Shown: positions 8,421-17,579, counted from the first letter of the stretch. The stretch: DNA of 64,000 nucleotides from an uncultured Eubacteriales bacterium (GCA_900545515.1 UQZA01000008.1:29258-93257); one strand, 5' to 3'. Program-made: numbers and translations. The notes: generated by a model not told the origin, from the sequence alone.

Positions 8421-9215
8421 TCAATTGCCCTCCCGGTGGGGGATGGCAGAGATGAGTTTTTTCGTGTAGGGATGGGCCGGCCTCTGATAGATGGCATCCA
8501 CCGTGTCCAGCTCCACCAGCTTACCCTGTTCCATCACCGCCACCCGGGTACAGAGCTTCCGCACAACGTGGAGGTCATGACTGATGAACAAAATGCCCAT
8601 GCCGCTTTCCCGGTTGATTTTCTTTAAGAGGGCAAGGATCTGAGCCTGGACGGTGACGTCCAGGGCTGTGGTGGGCTCGTCCGCCAGGAGCAGCTTGGGA
8701 CGGCTTACAATGGCGGCGGCAATCATGATCCGCTGCAGCTGGCCGCCAGACAGCTGGTGTGGATATTTGCGGTATATTTCGGAGGGATTTGGCAATTCCA
8801 CCTGGGCCAACGATTCCAGCGCCCGCTCTTTCCGCTGGGCAGGGGAGAGCTTGGCGTGCACCCGGAGGCTCTCCTCCACCTGCTTGCCTACCTGCATCAC
8901 CGGGTTCATGCTGGTCATAGGCTCCTGAAACACCACCGCCAGGTCCTGGCCCTGGATTTGGCGCAGCTCCTGTTCCGTGCATCTCAGGATTTCCCGCCCG
9001 GCCAGGTGGATGCTGCCCTGCACGGCAGCCCGTTGCCGGGGCAGCAAGCCGCTGATGCACATGGCTGTGACCGTCTTTCCGCTGCCGCTTTCCCCCACCA
9101 GACCCAGAATTTCGCCCGGCTCCATGGAAAAGCTGACACTGTCTACTGCATACCGGCTTGGTGCTGCGTTGTGGAAATGGACCCGCAGGGAATCCACCTG
9201 AAGCAGAGTCTCCAT
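8421..9215 (-). CDS. oppD: Oligopeptide-type ABC transporter ATPase, OppD/DppD-like
   Basis: The partner ATPase of OppF, about 264 residues. It has Walker A GESGSGKT, a Q-loop FQEPMTSMNP, signature LSGGQLQR, Walker B LLLADEP and the PAHPYTKKLI tail of the Opp/Dpp group. The ATG at 9215 has GAGG at good spacing. A GTG four codons earlier (9227) overlaps the oppC stop but has too short a spacing to its GGAG. It is the fourth gene of the operon. Confidence 0.9.
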   Translation of the reverse strand: METLLQVDSLRVHFHNAAPSRYAVDSVSFSMEPGEILGLVGESGSGKTVTAMCISGLLPRQRAAVQGSIHLAGREILRCTEQELRQIQGQDLAVVFQEPMTSMNPVMQVGKQVEESLRVHAKLSPAQRKERALESLAQVELPNPSEIYRKYPHQLSGGQLQRIMIAAAIVSRPKLLLADEPTTALDVTVQAQILALLKKINRESGMGILFISHDLHVVRKLCTRVAVMEQGKLVELDTVDAIYQRPAHPYTKKLISAIPHREGN

Positions 9216-9223
9216 TGTCTTCC

Positions 9224-10027
9224 TCACTTTCTCCGGTCGGATTGAGAAATGCCCTCACCCAGCATACTGAAGCCCAGAATCAGCAGAACCATGGTGCCGC
9301 CGGTGCACAGGGCATACCATGGGGCGCTGAGGAGATAGGTCTGGCTGTCGCTGAGCATGGAGCCCAGGGAGGCTTCCGGCGGCTGGATGCCCAAGCCCAG
9401 AAAGCTCATGCTGGCCTCGCTCAAAATGGCGTTGTTGAAGCCAATGGTGATGCTGGGCAACAGAACCTGCATGATGTTCGGCAAAATATGCAGGGCCATG
9501 ATCCGCAAATCGCTGGCTCCCATCAGGCGGGCGCTTTTTACGTAATTTTGCTCCTTGCACCGGGCGAATTCCGCCCGCACCACCCGGGCAAAGCTGGGAA
9601 TGAACAGAATGCCCAGGACCAAAATGATGTTGTAGGTCCCGCCCTTTGTCAGGCTCAGAATCACCAGGGCCAGCAGGACGCTGGGAAAGGCGGTGAGGGT
9701 ATCGCAAAGTCTGGTGAGGATGGCATCCGCGACACCGCCATAATAGCCGCACAACCCGCCAATGAGGAGGCCAAACACACAGCCAATGGCCACTACGGCC
9801 AGGGCCACCAGAAAGGAGGTTCCGGCGCCGCCCAGTACACGGCTGAAAATATCACGGCCAAAATTATCCGTGCCCATGAGATGATGCCAAGACGGCGGCT
9901 GGGTCTTGGCGGAGGCGTCCATTTGGGTGGTTCCGTAGGGGGTCCACACCAGGCCAATCAAAATTAGAAGGGACATGGCAGCGGACAGGAAGCCGCCCAG
10001 GCAAAAGAAGAAATTCCTTTTTTTCAT
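9224..10027 (-). CDS. oppC: Oligopeptide-type ABC transporter permease, OppC/DppC-like
   Basis: Inner-membrane permease subunit of 267 residues with an N-terminal membrane segment, the HLMGTDNFGRDIFSR stretch typical of OppC and the inner-membrane transport signature around AEFARCKEQNYVKSARLMGAS. It pairs with OppB to form the channel. The start at 10027 follows AAGGAGG; the gene begins ten bases after oppB ends. Confidence 0.9.
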   Translation of the reverse strand: MKKRNFFFCLGGFLSAAMSLLILIGLVWTPYGTTQMDASAKTQPPSWHHLMGTDNFGRDIFSRVLGGAGTSFLVALAVVAIGCVFGLLIGGLCGYYGGVADAILTRLCDTLTAFPSVLLALVILSLTKGGTYNIILVLGILFIPSFARVVRAEFARCKEQNYVKSARLMGASDLRIMALHILPNIMQVLLPSITIGFNNAILSEASMSFLGLGIQPPEASLGSMLSDSQTYLLSAPWYALCTGGTMVLLILGFSMLGEGISQSDRRK

Positions 10028-10037
10028 ACTTGCCTCC

Positions 10038-10979
10038 TTACCGCAGCCGGACACGGGGGTCCGTCCACTGATTCAACAAGTCTGCCAAAAAGTTCACGAC
10101 CACGATCCAGGCGGCCAAAATGACCACCACCGCCTGTACCACGGGGAAATCCCGGTTGGAAATGCTGGCCAGGAGCAGCCGCCCAATGCCGGGGATGGTA
10201 AACACCTGCTCGATGATGATGCTGCCTGTGAGAATTTCCGCCATGGAGACAGCCAGAAACGTAATGGCGGGAATGAGGGCGTTGCGGAGCACATGGCGCA
10301 TTAAAATGGCTGTGCGGCTGTTGCCCCGGCTTTGGGCTGTGTAGACATAATCCTGGCGCAGCTCCTTGGCCACAGAGCTGCGGAGCATTTTCACCGTCAT
10401 GGCCGCCCTGGGAATGGCAATGGCCAGGGCCGGAAACACCAGGTACCGGATACATCCCCAGGGATCGGCTTCCAGAGCGACAAAATCCCCGGGCACAAAG
10501 AGACGGAACAGGATGCCAAATACATAGCACATAAGGATGCCCAGGAAGAAGGGAGGGATACTCATGAAGAGCTGATCCAGGACGGCAATGGCGCGGTCCA
10601 AAAACCGATTACGCACGCTGCCCGCCAGGACTCCCAGGGGTATGGACAGCAGCACCGTGAACACAAAGGACAGGGCGGTCAGCAGGGCCGTAACCGGCAG
10701 CTTTTGTCCGATCATGTCTGCCACAGGCATTTGATAGCTGTAGCTGGTGCCCATGTCTCCGGACAGGAAGCCGGCCAGCCAACTCCCATAGCGCAGGAAA
10801 ACCGGACGATCCAAACCCAGCTGGGCACGCAACTCCCTGACTGCTTCAGGGGTTGCTTCTGTGCCCAGCATCTTGGTGGTGGGATCGCCCGGAATGATCT
10901 GAAATGCAAGGAAGGCGAGAACAGAAACCATGAACAAAGTAATAATGAGAGCACTTAATTTTTTAGCGGCATATTTCAT
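10038..10979 (-). CDS. oppB: Oligopeptide-type ABC transporter permease, OppB/DppB-like
   Basis: The 313-residue permease begins with a membrane segment and has the FQIIPGDPTTKMLG motif at the periplasmic-side N terminus, then the EELRQDYV-like coupling region (SSVAKELRQDYVYTAQSRG) and GIGRLLLASISNRDFPVVQA near the C terminus, all typical of OppB/DppB. It follows oppA by 21 bases and belongs to the same operon. Confidence 0.92.
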   Translation of the reverse strand: MKYAAKKLSALIITLFMVSVLAFLAFQIIPGDPTTKMLGTEATPEAVRELRAQLGLDRPVFLRYGSWLAGFLSGDMGTSYSYQMPVADMIGQKLPVTALLTALSFVFTVLLSIPLGVLAGSVRNRFLDRAIAVLDQLFMSIPPFFLGILMCYVFGILFRLFVPGDFVALEADPWGCIRYLVFPALAIAIPRAAMTVKMLRSSVAKELRQDYVYTAQSRGNSRTAILMRHVLRNALIPAITFLAVSMAEILTGSIIIEQVFTIPGIGRLLLASISNRDFPVVQAVVVILAAWIVVVNFLADLLNQWTDPRVRLR

Positions 10980-11000
10980 GTTCCCGCCTCCCTTGACGGT

Positions 11001-12551
11001 TTACTTGTAGTGAATGGTGGACATGTCCATGACGTAGAGGGGATAGAACTGGAAGCCCTCCAACTCCGGACGGATGGCGACAAAGTCTGCCAAATCCTGC
11101 AAATACACATTGGCAGCGGTGTCGCTGAGGATTTGCAGGCATTGTTTGTACAGCGCGGTGCGCTCCTGGTCATCGGTAGAGGCCTGGGCTGCGGCAAAGG
11201 CGGCGTCATAATCTGCATTGCTGTAGTTGATCATGTTCTTGCCGTTGTCACTGACCCACCGGGCCAGCAAGCTGCTGGCGTTGAGGGTGCTGGCGTCGAA
11301 GCCGACTACCGTCGCCTCAAAGTCCCGGTTGCCGTATACCTCTGTGAGCCAGGTGTTCCAGTCCACCTGCTGAATCTGGGCGGTGATGCCAACCGCCTTC
11401 AGCTGCTCGGCCAGAACCACCGCGGTGTTGACATGGGGCGCATAGTTGCTGGGTACTTTGATGGTAAATTCGAAGCCGTCCGAATAGCCGGCCTGCCCCA
11501 GCAGCTCCTTTGCCTTGTCAACGTCGTGGGGATAGCGGTCGGCGAGAGTGGGTTCAAAGTACTTGGTAAAGGCGGGATACATGGAGGAGCCGACCTTGGT
11601 GCCGTGTCCGTCCGCCGTCAGGTCCAGCATGGCGTCCACATCCACAGCATAGCACATGGCTTGTCGCACCAGAACGTTGTCAAAGGGCTGCACCTGATGG
11701 TTTAGATACAGGGCCTGCACCAGGTTCATGGTGCCTTCCAGCACCGTGTAGCCGTTGGACAGATTGCCCACCTGATCGCTGGTGAGATGGGCGACCAGAT
11801 CCAGAGCGCCGCTGTTGAGCGCCGTGAAGAGGGCGTTGCCATCCTCATAGATTTTATAGGTTACCCGGTCGAGGCTGGCGGGGGTGCCATAATAGGCCTC
11901 ATGCTTTTCCAGGATGACGTTCTCCTGGACACTGCGGGACGCGAATTGGAACGGGCCGGTACCGACGGGACTGGTCGCCTGCTTTTGATAATGCTCGGGA
12001 ACGATGGAGACGTTAGCCACTGTGCTGAGGAAGTCGTTGTTTGCCTCCTGAAGCCGGATGGTCACCACGTTGCCTTTAGCAGAGATCTCCTCCACTGCAG
12101 AAAGCGCCGCTGCCACAGCTGTGTCTACTGTGGTATCGGCGCAGGTTTGAAAGGAATATAGAACGTCCTGAGGTGTGCACACGGCACCGTTGTGAAACAC
12201 CACACCGTCCCGCAAGGTAAATGCATAACACCGGCCGCTTTCCGTTACGTCGTAATCGGATGCCACCGCGCATACGTAATTGCCTGTAGAATCGGGCTTC
12301 ACAAGTCCCTCAAAAACATTGAACATGACCTCTCTAGTTCCTGCGGCCGTTGTCAAATACGGGTCAAGACTATCATCTAGGTCCTGGGCAATGCCAACGG
12401 TGATCTCCTTGAGCTTCACCGTGGCCTCCCCGGAAGAAGGCGTTGTTTCGTCGCTGGCACCGGTGCCGCCGTTCGTTGTTTCTTTGCAACCCCAAAGTAA
12501 ACACGCCAGAGCCACCGCTGCCAGGAAAATTGCAAGAATTCGTTTTCTCAT
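11001..12551 (-). CDS. oppA: Solute-binding lipoprotein of an oligopeptide-type ABC importer
   Basis: Extracellular substrate-binding protein of 516 residues, anchored as a lipoprotein: the signal sequence ends in the lipobox LLWGC (Cys22). The mature part is a family 5 binding protein (DDSLDPYLTTAAGTREVMFNVFEGLV; the VGTGPFQF motif; LNHQVQPFDNVLVRQAM). Family 5 proteins bind peptides, but some bind oligosaccharides. With the GH20 enzyme downstream, a chito-oligosaccharide or glycopeptide ligand is a reasonable inference. It is the first gene of the operon. Confidence 0.9.
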   Translation of the reverse strand: MRKRILAIFLAAVALACLLWGCKETTNGGTGASDETTPSSGEATVKLKEITVGIAQDLDDSLDPYLTTAAGTREVMFNVFEGLVKPDSTGNYVCAVASDYDVTESGRCYAFTLRDGVVFHNGAVCTPQDVLYSFQTCADTTVDTAVAAALSAVEEISAKGNVVTIRLQEANNDFLSTVANVSIVPEHYQKQATSPVGTGPFQFASRSVQENVILEKHEAYYGTPASLDRVTYKIYEDGNALFTALNSGALDLVAHLTSDQVGNLSNGYTVLEGTMNLVQALYLNHQVQPFDNVLVRQAMCYAVDVDAMLDLTADGHGTKVGSSMYPAFTKYFEPTLADRYPHDVDKAKELLGQAGYSDGFEFTIKVPSNYAPHVNTAVVLAEQLKAVGITAQIQQVDWNTWLTEVYGNRDFEATVVGFDASTLNASSLLARWVSDNGKNMINYSNADYDAAFAAAQASTDDQERTALYKQCLQILSDTAANVYLQDLADFVAIRPELEGFQFYPLYVMDMSTIHYK

Positions 12552-12627
12552 TGCGTTTCTCCTTCCGCCGCATTGCGGCGTTACAACAGAAATTCACTTC
12601 TTCTCCCATTATTAATTTGTCCCCGCT

Positions 12628-12656
12628 ATTCTACCGTATTTCTCCTGAGAATGCAA
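12628..12656 (-). promoter_or_regulatory. Promoter of the opp operon
   Basis: On the minus strand TTGCAT (12651-12656) and TAGAAT (12628-12633) are 17 bases apart, about 80 bases ahead of oppA. Confidence 0.65.
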
Positions 12657-12704
12657 GTGGGATTTCAAGCAATTCAAGGTGACAGCATTTCATTTTTCAG
12701 TACT

Positions 12705-12733
12705 GGCGCGGGAGCGCCCCAGCCTTCCCCGGG
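12705..12733. repeat. GC-rich extragenic hairpin repeat (family H)
   Basis: GGCGCGGGAGCGCC (12705-12718) folds on itself and is followed by CAGCCTTCCCCGGG. Related units occur near 14078, 17555, 31106, 31240, 36001 and 57351, always between genes. Confidence 0.6.
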
Positions 12734-12782
12734 TTATAGGAGCACAGTACGGCTTTCCAGGTTTTCGTAACGCGGAATTGTG

Positions 12783-12938
12783 TAGGGTGCGGCCTCCTGG
12801 ATACACCAGCAGAAGGGGGTAGCTGGCTGCTACGGCCCAGGCGAATTTGTACCAGTTTGTGAGGATGGCCCGGATTCGCCGAAATGCCACAGATTGGGAA
12901 GCATCCTGCCGACGGTGCGTCCAGGAAGCCGCACCCTA
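12783..12938. repeat. MITE-like element with terminal inverted repeats (copy A)
   Basis: This 156-bp non-coding block is bounded by inverted repeats of about 25 bp: TAGGGTGCGGCCTCCTGG at 12783 and its near-complement, ending CCGCACCCTA, at 12914-12938, with three mismatches. Parts of the same element recur at 24491-24590, 31139-31166 and 60769-60836. It holds no convincing gene. I see no clear target-site duplication at its borders. Confidence 0.65.
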
Positions 12939-13083
12939 CGCCTCGAGGGGGGCAGACGTAAGCATGGTACACCCCTACTACCATGTAACGCTTAAAATTG
13001 CCCATTTTCTGGCTGACGGATCTGCCGCAGGCCCGTAGGGGCTACTACGGGAACGAAGGGGCCATAGCTGTACGCCTATGCCC

Positions 13084-13884
13084 TCAGCTTATCTCTTTGG
13101 GGATGGTGATGGTGAGGGTGATTTCCCGGTCGGTCTCCTGCTGGTGGCTGACAGCGGCGATGCCGGCGCTTTGGATGAGGGCCAGGCTTTGGGTCAGGCT
13201 GCTGAGAAAGCCCCGGACGTCTGGCGCCCTGGGGGGACGGGGGGAGCGGGCAGCCTGGGCCAGGAGCTCCTCTATGTACCGCTCGGTCCGGGCTACGGTG
13301 AGGCCCCGCTCCACGATGACGGCAATGGCCGCCAGCTTTTGCTCCTCCTGAGGCAGCTTCAGAAGCGCACGGGCGTGCCGTTCCGTGAGACCGGCAGTCC
13401 GCAGGGCCTCCAGCACGGCGGGACTGTGACGCAAAAGACGGAGCTTATTGGCCACGGCGGACTGACTCTTTCCCACCCGCAGGGCGGCCTGCTCCTGGGA
13501 GAGACCCCCCAGCTGCATGAGGCGAGAGAGGCCCTCCGCCTCCTCAATGAAGTCCAGGTCCCGGCGTTGGAGATTTTCCACCAGAGCCGCAATTCCGGAT
13601 TGACCCTCGTCCATGCTCATAAGCAGACATGGGACCTCCTCCAAACCGGCAATTTTCGCCGCCCGCAGCCGCCGCTCTCCGGCAATGAGCTCATAACTGG
13701 TCCCAACCCGGCGCACGGACAGCGGCTGCAAAATGCCGTGCTGGAGGATGCTGGCGGCCAGCTCCTGGAGGCCGGTCTGCTCGAAGACCTTCCTGGGCTG
13801 GGCTGGGTTGGGCCGGATGGACCGGACGGGGAGAAACACCACCCGGCCGGTCTCCATATAGGTTTTCAATTTTCCGCATTGCAA
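13084..13884 (-). CDS. noc: ParB-family DNA-binding protein, nucleoid occlusion (Noc)-like
   Basis: ParB/Spo0J-family proteins bind palindromic DNA sites and use CTP; Noc-type members stop division over the nucleoid. The product (about 266 residues) has the ParB N-domain (LPVRSIRPNPAQPRKVFEQ, then the GERRLRAAK box) and a helix-turn-helix region (LSQEQAALRVGKSQSAVANKLRLLR). No parA lies next to it, which fits Noc or a stand-alone homologue better than a parAB pair. The start was set at a TTG (13884) behind GGAGG; an ATG nine codons later (13857) is possible but lacks a clear ribosome site. Confidence 0.8.
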   Translation of the reverse strand: MQCGKLKTYMETGRVVFLPVRSIRPNPAQPRKVFEQTGLQELAASILQHGILQPLSVRRVGTSYELIAGERRLRAAKIAGLEEVPCLLMSMDEGQSGIAALVENLQRRDLDFIEEAEGLSRLMQLGGLSQEQAALRVGKSQSAVANKLRLLRHSPAVLEALRTAGLTERHARALLKLPQEEQKLAAIAVIVERGLTVARTERYIEELLAQAARSPRPPRAPDVRGFLSSLTQSLALIQSAGIAAVSHQQETDREITLTITIPKEIS

Positions 13885-14073
13885 TTGCTTCGCCCTCCTT
13901 GGTGACGGAAATCCTGACCTCTCCATTCTATCGCGTCCCCTGGCAAAATCCCGCGAAAGGCTGGAGGGTTTCCCGGGAAATCCTGCGACGGGTTTTGCGC
14001 TCCGGGGCGGGGGATGTCGGAGGGGGAAGCCCCATGTCACAAATTTCAGAAGCGAGGCAGGACTCCCTTTTTG

Positions 14074-14165
14074 AGCTGGCGCGGGAGCGCCTGGCCTTGC
14101 CGGGGGAAGCCCAGGGTGCTCCCGCACCGGTGCGGCTGTAAGCAGTGCAATCTTAGCTGTACGCA
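14074..14165. repeat. Extragenic hairpin repeat (family H) in the noc-transketolase gap
   Basis: The gap 13885-14220 holds no supported gene. It contains GGCGCGGGAGCGCC (14078-14091), a CCGGGGGAAGCCC block and a tail ending TTAGCTGTACGCAC that recurs near 13065, 17605 and 31206. Confidence 0.55.
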
Positions 14166-14171
14166 CAAAAG

Positions 14172-14205
14172 AGAGCGTCTCAAAATTTCCTTTGAGACGC
14201 CCTCG
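14172..14205 (-). terminator. Terminator of the malic enzyme-transketolase gene group
   Basis: GCGTCTCAAA (14175-14184) and TTTGAGACGC (14191-14200) form a perfect 10-bp stem with a six-base loop. On the minus strand it is followed by TCTCTTTTG. Confidence 0.75.
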
Positions 14206-14220
14206 CAGTATGGGGTTCCG

Positions 14221-15177
14221 TTATTTGCCGGCTTTTTTCATAGTTTCTTTTACCACACGGACGATATGGTCGTCAGTCAGATCGAAGCGGGTGCGGAGGT
14301 AATCCTGAGGGCCTACTTCGCCGAAGGTATCTTCCACGGCTACGTAGCCGACCTTGGCCTCGCCGTCCAGGCACTCCTTCACGGCGCTGTACAAGCCGCC
14401 GATTTTGTTGTGGTTTTCTGCGGTGACCAGGACGCCGGTCCGGGCGGCGTAGGTCCGGATCAGCTGGGTGTCCAGGGGCTTGACGGTGACGGGGTCGATG
14501 ACAGCGGCGTCGATCCCCTCTTCCGCCAGCTTTTTGGCGGCCTGCAGGGCCTCGTGAACCAGGATGCCGCAGGCTACGATGACGGCATCCTTGCCCTCTC
14601 GCAGGACGGCACCCTGACCCACCTGGAAGGTGGTTCCGTCCTCGTAAACCTGCCAGGAGTTTTTCCGGCCCACCCGGATGTACTTCACGCCGGGCAGGTC
14701 CTTGGCCATCTCCAGGAAGGAGACCAGCATGGGCACATCAGTGACGTCCACCACCACGGCCCCGGGAATGGCGCGGTAGAGGGCCATGTCCTCAAAGGGC
14801 ATGTGGGTGCCACCGTTGAAAGCGGCGGTGATGCCAGGATCGGAGCCGATGACAGTGATGGGATTGCCGGCGTAGGCGCCGGACAGAAAGACCTGATCGT
14901 AGCACCGACGGGAGGCAAAGGGGCCGAAGGAATGGACGATGGGCTTGAAGCCCACGGAGGCTGCGCCGCAGGCGATGCCCACCATATTGGCCTCGGCAAT
15001 GCCGCAGTCAATGGCACGGTCCGTCTTGCCCGGAAGCTTGGCGGTGCCGATGCAGCTCATAAGGTCGGCGTCCAGGTACAGAACGTCGGGGTCCTCCTCC
15101 AGGAGGCGGCCGATGGTCTGGCCCAGGGCCTCTTTAAACAGGCGCGTGTCTTTTTCACCGGTATAGACGATCTTCAT
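14221..15177 (-). CDS. Transketolase, C-terminal subunit
   Basis: The second half of a split transketolase, 318 residues. With the N-terminal subunit it moves two-carbon units between sugar phosphates in the pentose phosphate pathway, using thiamine diphosphate. It contains the pyrimidine-binding domain (DCGIAEANMVGIACGAA, with the glutamate that activates the cofactor) and the C-terminal transketolase domain. The ATG at 15177 follows AAAGGAGG and comes 13 bases after the N-terminal subunit. Two-gene transketolases are common in Firmicutes and archaea. A close relative, split DXP synthase-like enzymes, is less likely. Confidence 0.88.
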   Translation of the reverse strand: MKIVYTGEKDTRLFKEALGQTIGRLLEEDPDVLYLDADLMSCIGTAKLPGKTDRAIDCGIAEANMVGIACGAASVGFKPIVHSFGPFASRRCYDQVFLSGAYAGNPITVIGSDPGITAAFNGGTHMPFEDMALYRAIPGAVVVDVTDVPMLVSFLEMAKDLPGVKYIRVGRKNSWQVYEDGTTFQVGQGAVLREGKDAVIVACGILVHEALQAAKKLAEEGIDAAVIDPVTVKPLDTQLIRTYAARTGVLVTAENHNKIGGLYSAVKECLDGEAKVGYVAVEDTFGEVGPQDYLRTRFDLTDDHIVRVVKETMKKAGK

Positions 15178-15190
15178 GGAAACCCCTCCT

Positions 15191-16024
15191 TTATTCCAGT
15201 CCGGCCAGCTCCCCACGGAGTCCGGCCAGCCATTTGTCGCAGACGTCAGCGGCAACGGTCATGGAGTGGTTGCCCATGGTCTCTTCCACTTCCCGGATGC
15301 CCTTGCCCTTCACCGTGTCCAGAATGATGGCCCGGGGCTTATCCCCTATGGGGGCAGTGAGGGCGTCATAGACCTGGGCAATGTCATTGCCGTCCACCCG
15401 CCGGGCGTCGAAGCCAAAGGCGGCGAACTTCGCCTCCAGGTCGAAGATGGGCAGCACGTCCTGGGTGTAGCCGTCCAGCTGCTTCTTGTTGTCGTCCACC
15501 AGCCAGATGAGGTTGGTGATTTTCTTGGCTGCTGTGAACATGGCGGCCTCCCAGACCTGGCCCTCGTCGCTCTCGCCGTCGCCTACCAGCAGGTAGGTCC
15601 GGCTGTCCCGTCCCTTCAGCCGGTCGCCTAGGGCGATGCCCACGGCCGCGGAGGTGCCTTGGCCCAAGGAGCCGGTGGTCATGTCCACGCCGGGGGTCTT
15701 GTTCTTGTCGCAGTGGCTGGGCAGGTAGGTGCCAGGCTGGTTCAGCGTCTTCAGGTCCTCATAGGGGAAGAAGCCCTTGACGGCCAGGGTGGCGTACACC
15801 CCAGGGCCGGCGTGGCCCTTGGAGCAGACCAGCTTGTCCCGGTCCGGCCACTTGGGATTTTGCGAGTCATAGCGCATGACAGCGCCGTAGAGAACGGCCA
15901 GGGCATCGGCCAGGCTGAGGCTGCCTCCGATGTGCCCGAAGCCCCGGGCCTGGATCTCCTCCACGATGCCGATGCGAATTTCCAGAGCCAGCTTTTGCAG
16001 CTCTTTATTGAGGGATGCATCCAT
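15191..16024 (-). CDS. Transketolase, N-terminal (TPP-binding) subunit
   Basis: The 277-residue partner carries the diphosphate-binding domain. It has the cofactor motif GDGESDEGQVWEAAM ... NLIWLVDDNKKQ, the catalytic histidine region CSKGHAGPGVYA and the family motif TTGSLGQGTSAAVGIA. The start at 16024 follows AGGAGG; earlier codons fall in the malic enzyme gene. It is translated just ahead of the C-terminal subunit and about 60 bases after the malic enzyme, so the three may share a transcript. Confidence 0.9.
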   Translation of the reverse strand: MDASLNKELQKLALEIRIGIVEEIQARGFGHIGGSLSLADALAVLYGAVMRYDSQNPKWPDRDKLVCSKGHAGPGVYATLAVKGFFPYEDLKTLNQPGTYLPSHCDKNKTPGVDMTTGSLGQGTSAAVGIALGDRLKGRDSRTYLLVGDGESDEGQVWEAAMFTAAKKITNLIWLVDDNKKQLDGYTQDVLPIFDLEAKFAAFGFDARRVDGNDIAQVYDALTAPIGDKPRAIILDTVKGKGIREVEETMGNHSMTVAADVCDKWLAGLRGELAGLE

Positions 16025-16082
16025 GGGAAATTCCTCCTGTTTGATATAATGTGGGGTAACGGCATTGCCGGTTTCGATGGGC

Positions 16083-17255
16083 TCAGATCCGGGCGACGCC
16101 TGTGTCCCGGGCGGCCTGGGCGACGGCTTTGGCCACGGCAGGGCCGACCCGGGGGTCGAAGGCCTTGGGGATGATATAGTCGGGGGAGAGCTCCTCATGG
16201 GAGATGAGATCCGCCAGGGCGTGGGCGGCGGCCATATTCATCTCATCGTTGATTTCGGAGGCCCGGACATCAAAGGTCCCCCGGAAGATGCCGGGGAAGG
16301 CCAGGACGTTATTGATTTGGTTGGGATAGTCGGACCGGCCGGTGGAGACCACTTTGGCCCCGCCTGCTTTGGCTTCATCCGGGAAGATCTCCGGCGTGGG
16401 ATTGGCACAGGCGAAGACAATGGCGTCCCGGTTCATGGTCCGGACCATCTCGGTGGTGAGGGTGCCGGGAGCAGAGACGCCGATGAACACATCGGCCCCC
16501 CGGATGACGTCCCGGAGCTTGCCGGTTTCTTTTTGCAGATTGGTGACCTGGGCCATTTCCTCCTTGATCCAGTTGAGGTTTTCCCGGCCGGCGTAAATGG
16601 CGCCGGTACGGTCGGTCATGATGATGTTGTGATATCCGGCAGACAGAAGCAGCTTGACAATGGAGATGGCGGCGGCGCCTGCGCCAGAGGTGACTACCTT
16701 GACCTCCTCCTTCCGCTTGCCCACCACCTTGAGGGCATTGGTGAGGCCGGCCAGGGTGATGACGGCAGTGCCGTGCTGGTCATCGTGGAACACGGGGATG
16801 TCGCACGTTTCCTTCAGCTTCCGTTCAATTTCAAAACACCGGGGAGCGGAAATGTCCTCCAGATTGATGCCACCAAAGGAGCCGGAGATGAGGGCAACGG
16901 CATTGACAAATTCATCCACATCTTTGGTTTTGACACAAAGGGGGAAGGCATCTACCCCCCCAAAGGCCTTGAAGAGGACACACTTGCCCTCCATCACAGG
17001 CATACCGGCCTCGGGGCCAATGTCTCCCAGACCCAGGACGGCGGAGCCATCGGTGATGACGGCGCAGAGATTGTGCCGCCGAGTGAGGTCATAGGACCGG
17101 GTGGGGTCCTTTTGAATTTCCAGACAAGGCTGGGCCACGCCGGGGGTATAGGCCAGGGACAGGTCGTCCTTGGTGGATACGGGAACCCTGGACACCACTT
17201 CAATTTTTCCCTTCCATTCCTCATGGAGCCGGAGGGATTCTTCTGCATAATTCAT
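16083..17255 (-). CDS. Malic enzyme (malate to pyruvate, NAD(P)-dependent)
   Basis: Short bacterial malic enzyme of 390 residues that oxidatively decarboxylates malate to pyruvate and CO2. It has the N-terminal motif SLAYTPGVAQPC, the metal-binding region VFHDDQHGTAVI and a Rossmann motif SGAGAAAISIVKLL. The length matches the single-domain group without a phosphotransacetylase extension. AGGAGG precedes the ATG at 17255. Its product pyruvate links it loosely to the lyase genes at the window start. Coenzyme preference cannot be read from the sequence with confidence. Confidence 0.9.
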   Translation of the reverse strand: MNYAEESLRLHEEWKGKIEVVSRVPVSTKDDLSLAYTPGVAQPCLEIQKDPTRSYDLTRRHNLCAVITDGSAVLGLGDIGPEAGMPVMEGKCVLFKAFGGVDAFPLCVKTKDVDEFVNAVALISGSFGGINLEDISAPRCFEIERKLKETCDIPVFHDDQHGTAVITLAGLTNALKVVGKRKEEVKVVTSGAGAAAISIVKLLLSAGYHNIIMTDRTGAIYAGRENLNWIKEEMAQVTNLQKETGKLRDVIRGADVFIGVSAPGTLTTEMVRTMNRDAIVFACANPTPEIFPDEAKAGGAKVVSTGRSDYPNQINNVLAFPGIFRGTFDVRASEINDEMNMAAAHALADLISHEELSPDYIIPKAFDPRVGPAVAKAVAQAARDTGVARI

Positions 17256-17393
17256 ACAACATATCCTCCTCGCGGGCTGCGTACCCGCATACTGTTTTAT
17301 TTTACCATGGAGGCTGCCTTAGGTCAAGAGTGGAGGTTTTTTCTCCACGGAAATCAATTTTCAAATTACGAGAACTATGCTATACTGAAGGGC

Positions 17394-17579
17394 ATGGACA
17401 GGACAACACTAACCGACTTCTTTGAAGAGGTCGAGACAACAGAAGAGTACAATGGGTACTTTTGCAGCATAGCAGAAGCGATCAGCATAGTAGTGCTTGG
17501 AAGCCTGTGCGGCTTCCAGAATGTGAGCCAAATCCATCAGTGGGCGGAAAGTGGGCGCTGCCGCGCCAGGGGGGTGTGA
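17394..17579 (+). pseudogene. N-terminal fragment of an ISAs1-type transposase
   Basis: The reading frame MDRTTLTDFFEEVETTEEYN ... YFCSIAEAISIVVLGSLCGF ... NVSQIHQWAESGR matches the DDE_Tnp_1-associated N-terminal domain of ISAs1-family transposases. After about 55 codons the match stops where a family H repeat begins, and the frame ends soon after. The DDE catalytic core is absent, so this is a dead remnant. A TATACT box sits just upstream. Confidence 0.65.

Noticed and set aside
13885..14166. Possible N-terminal extension of the Noc-like protein by about 94 residues
   Set aside because: The extension is Pro/Arg-rich translation of a repeat-containing gap; the GGAGG site and family alignment place the start at the TTG at 13884.
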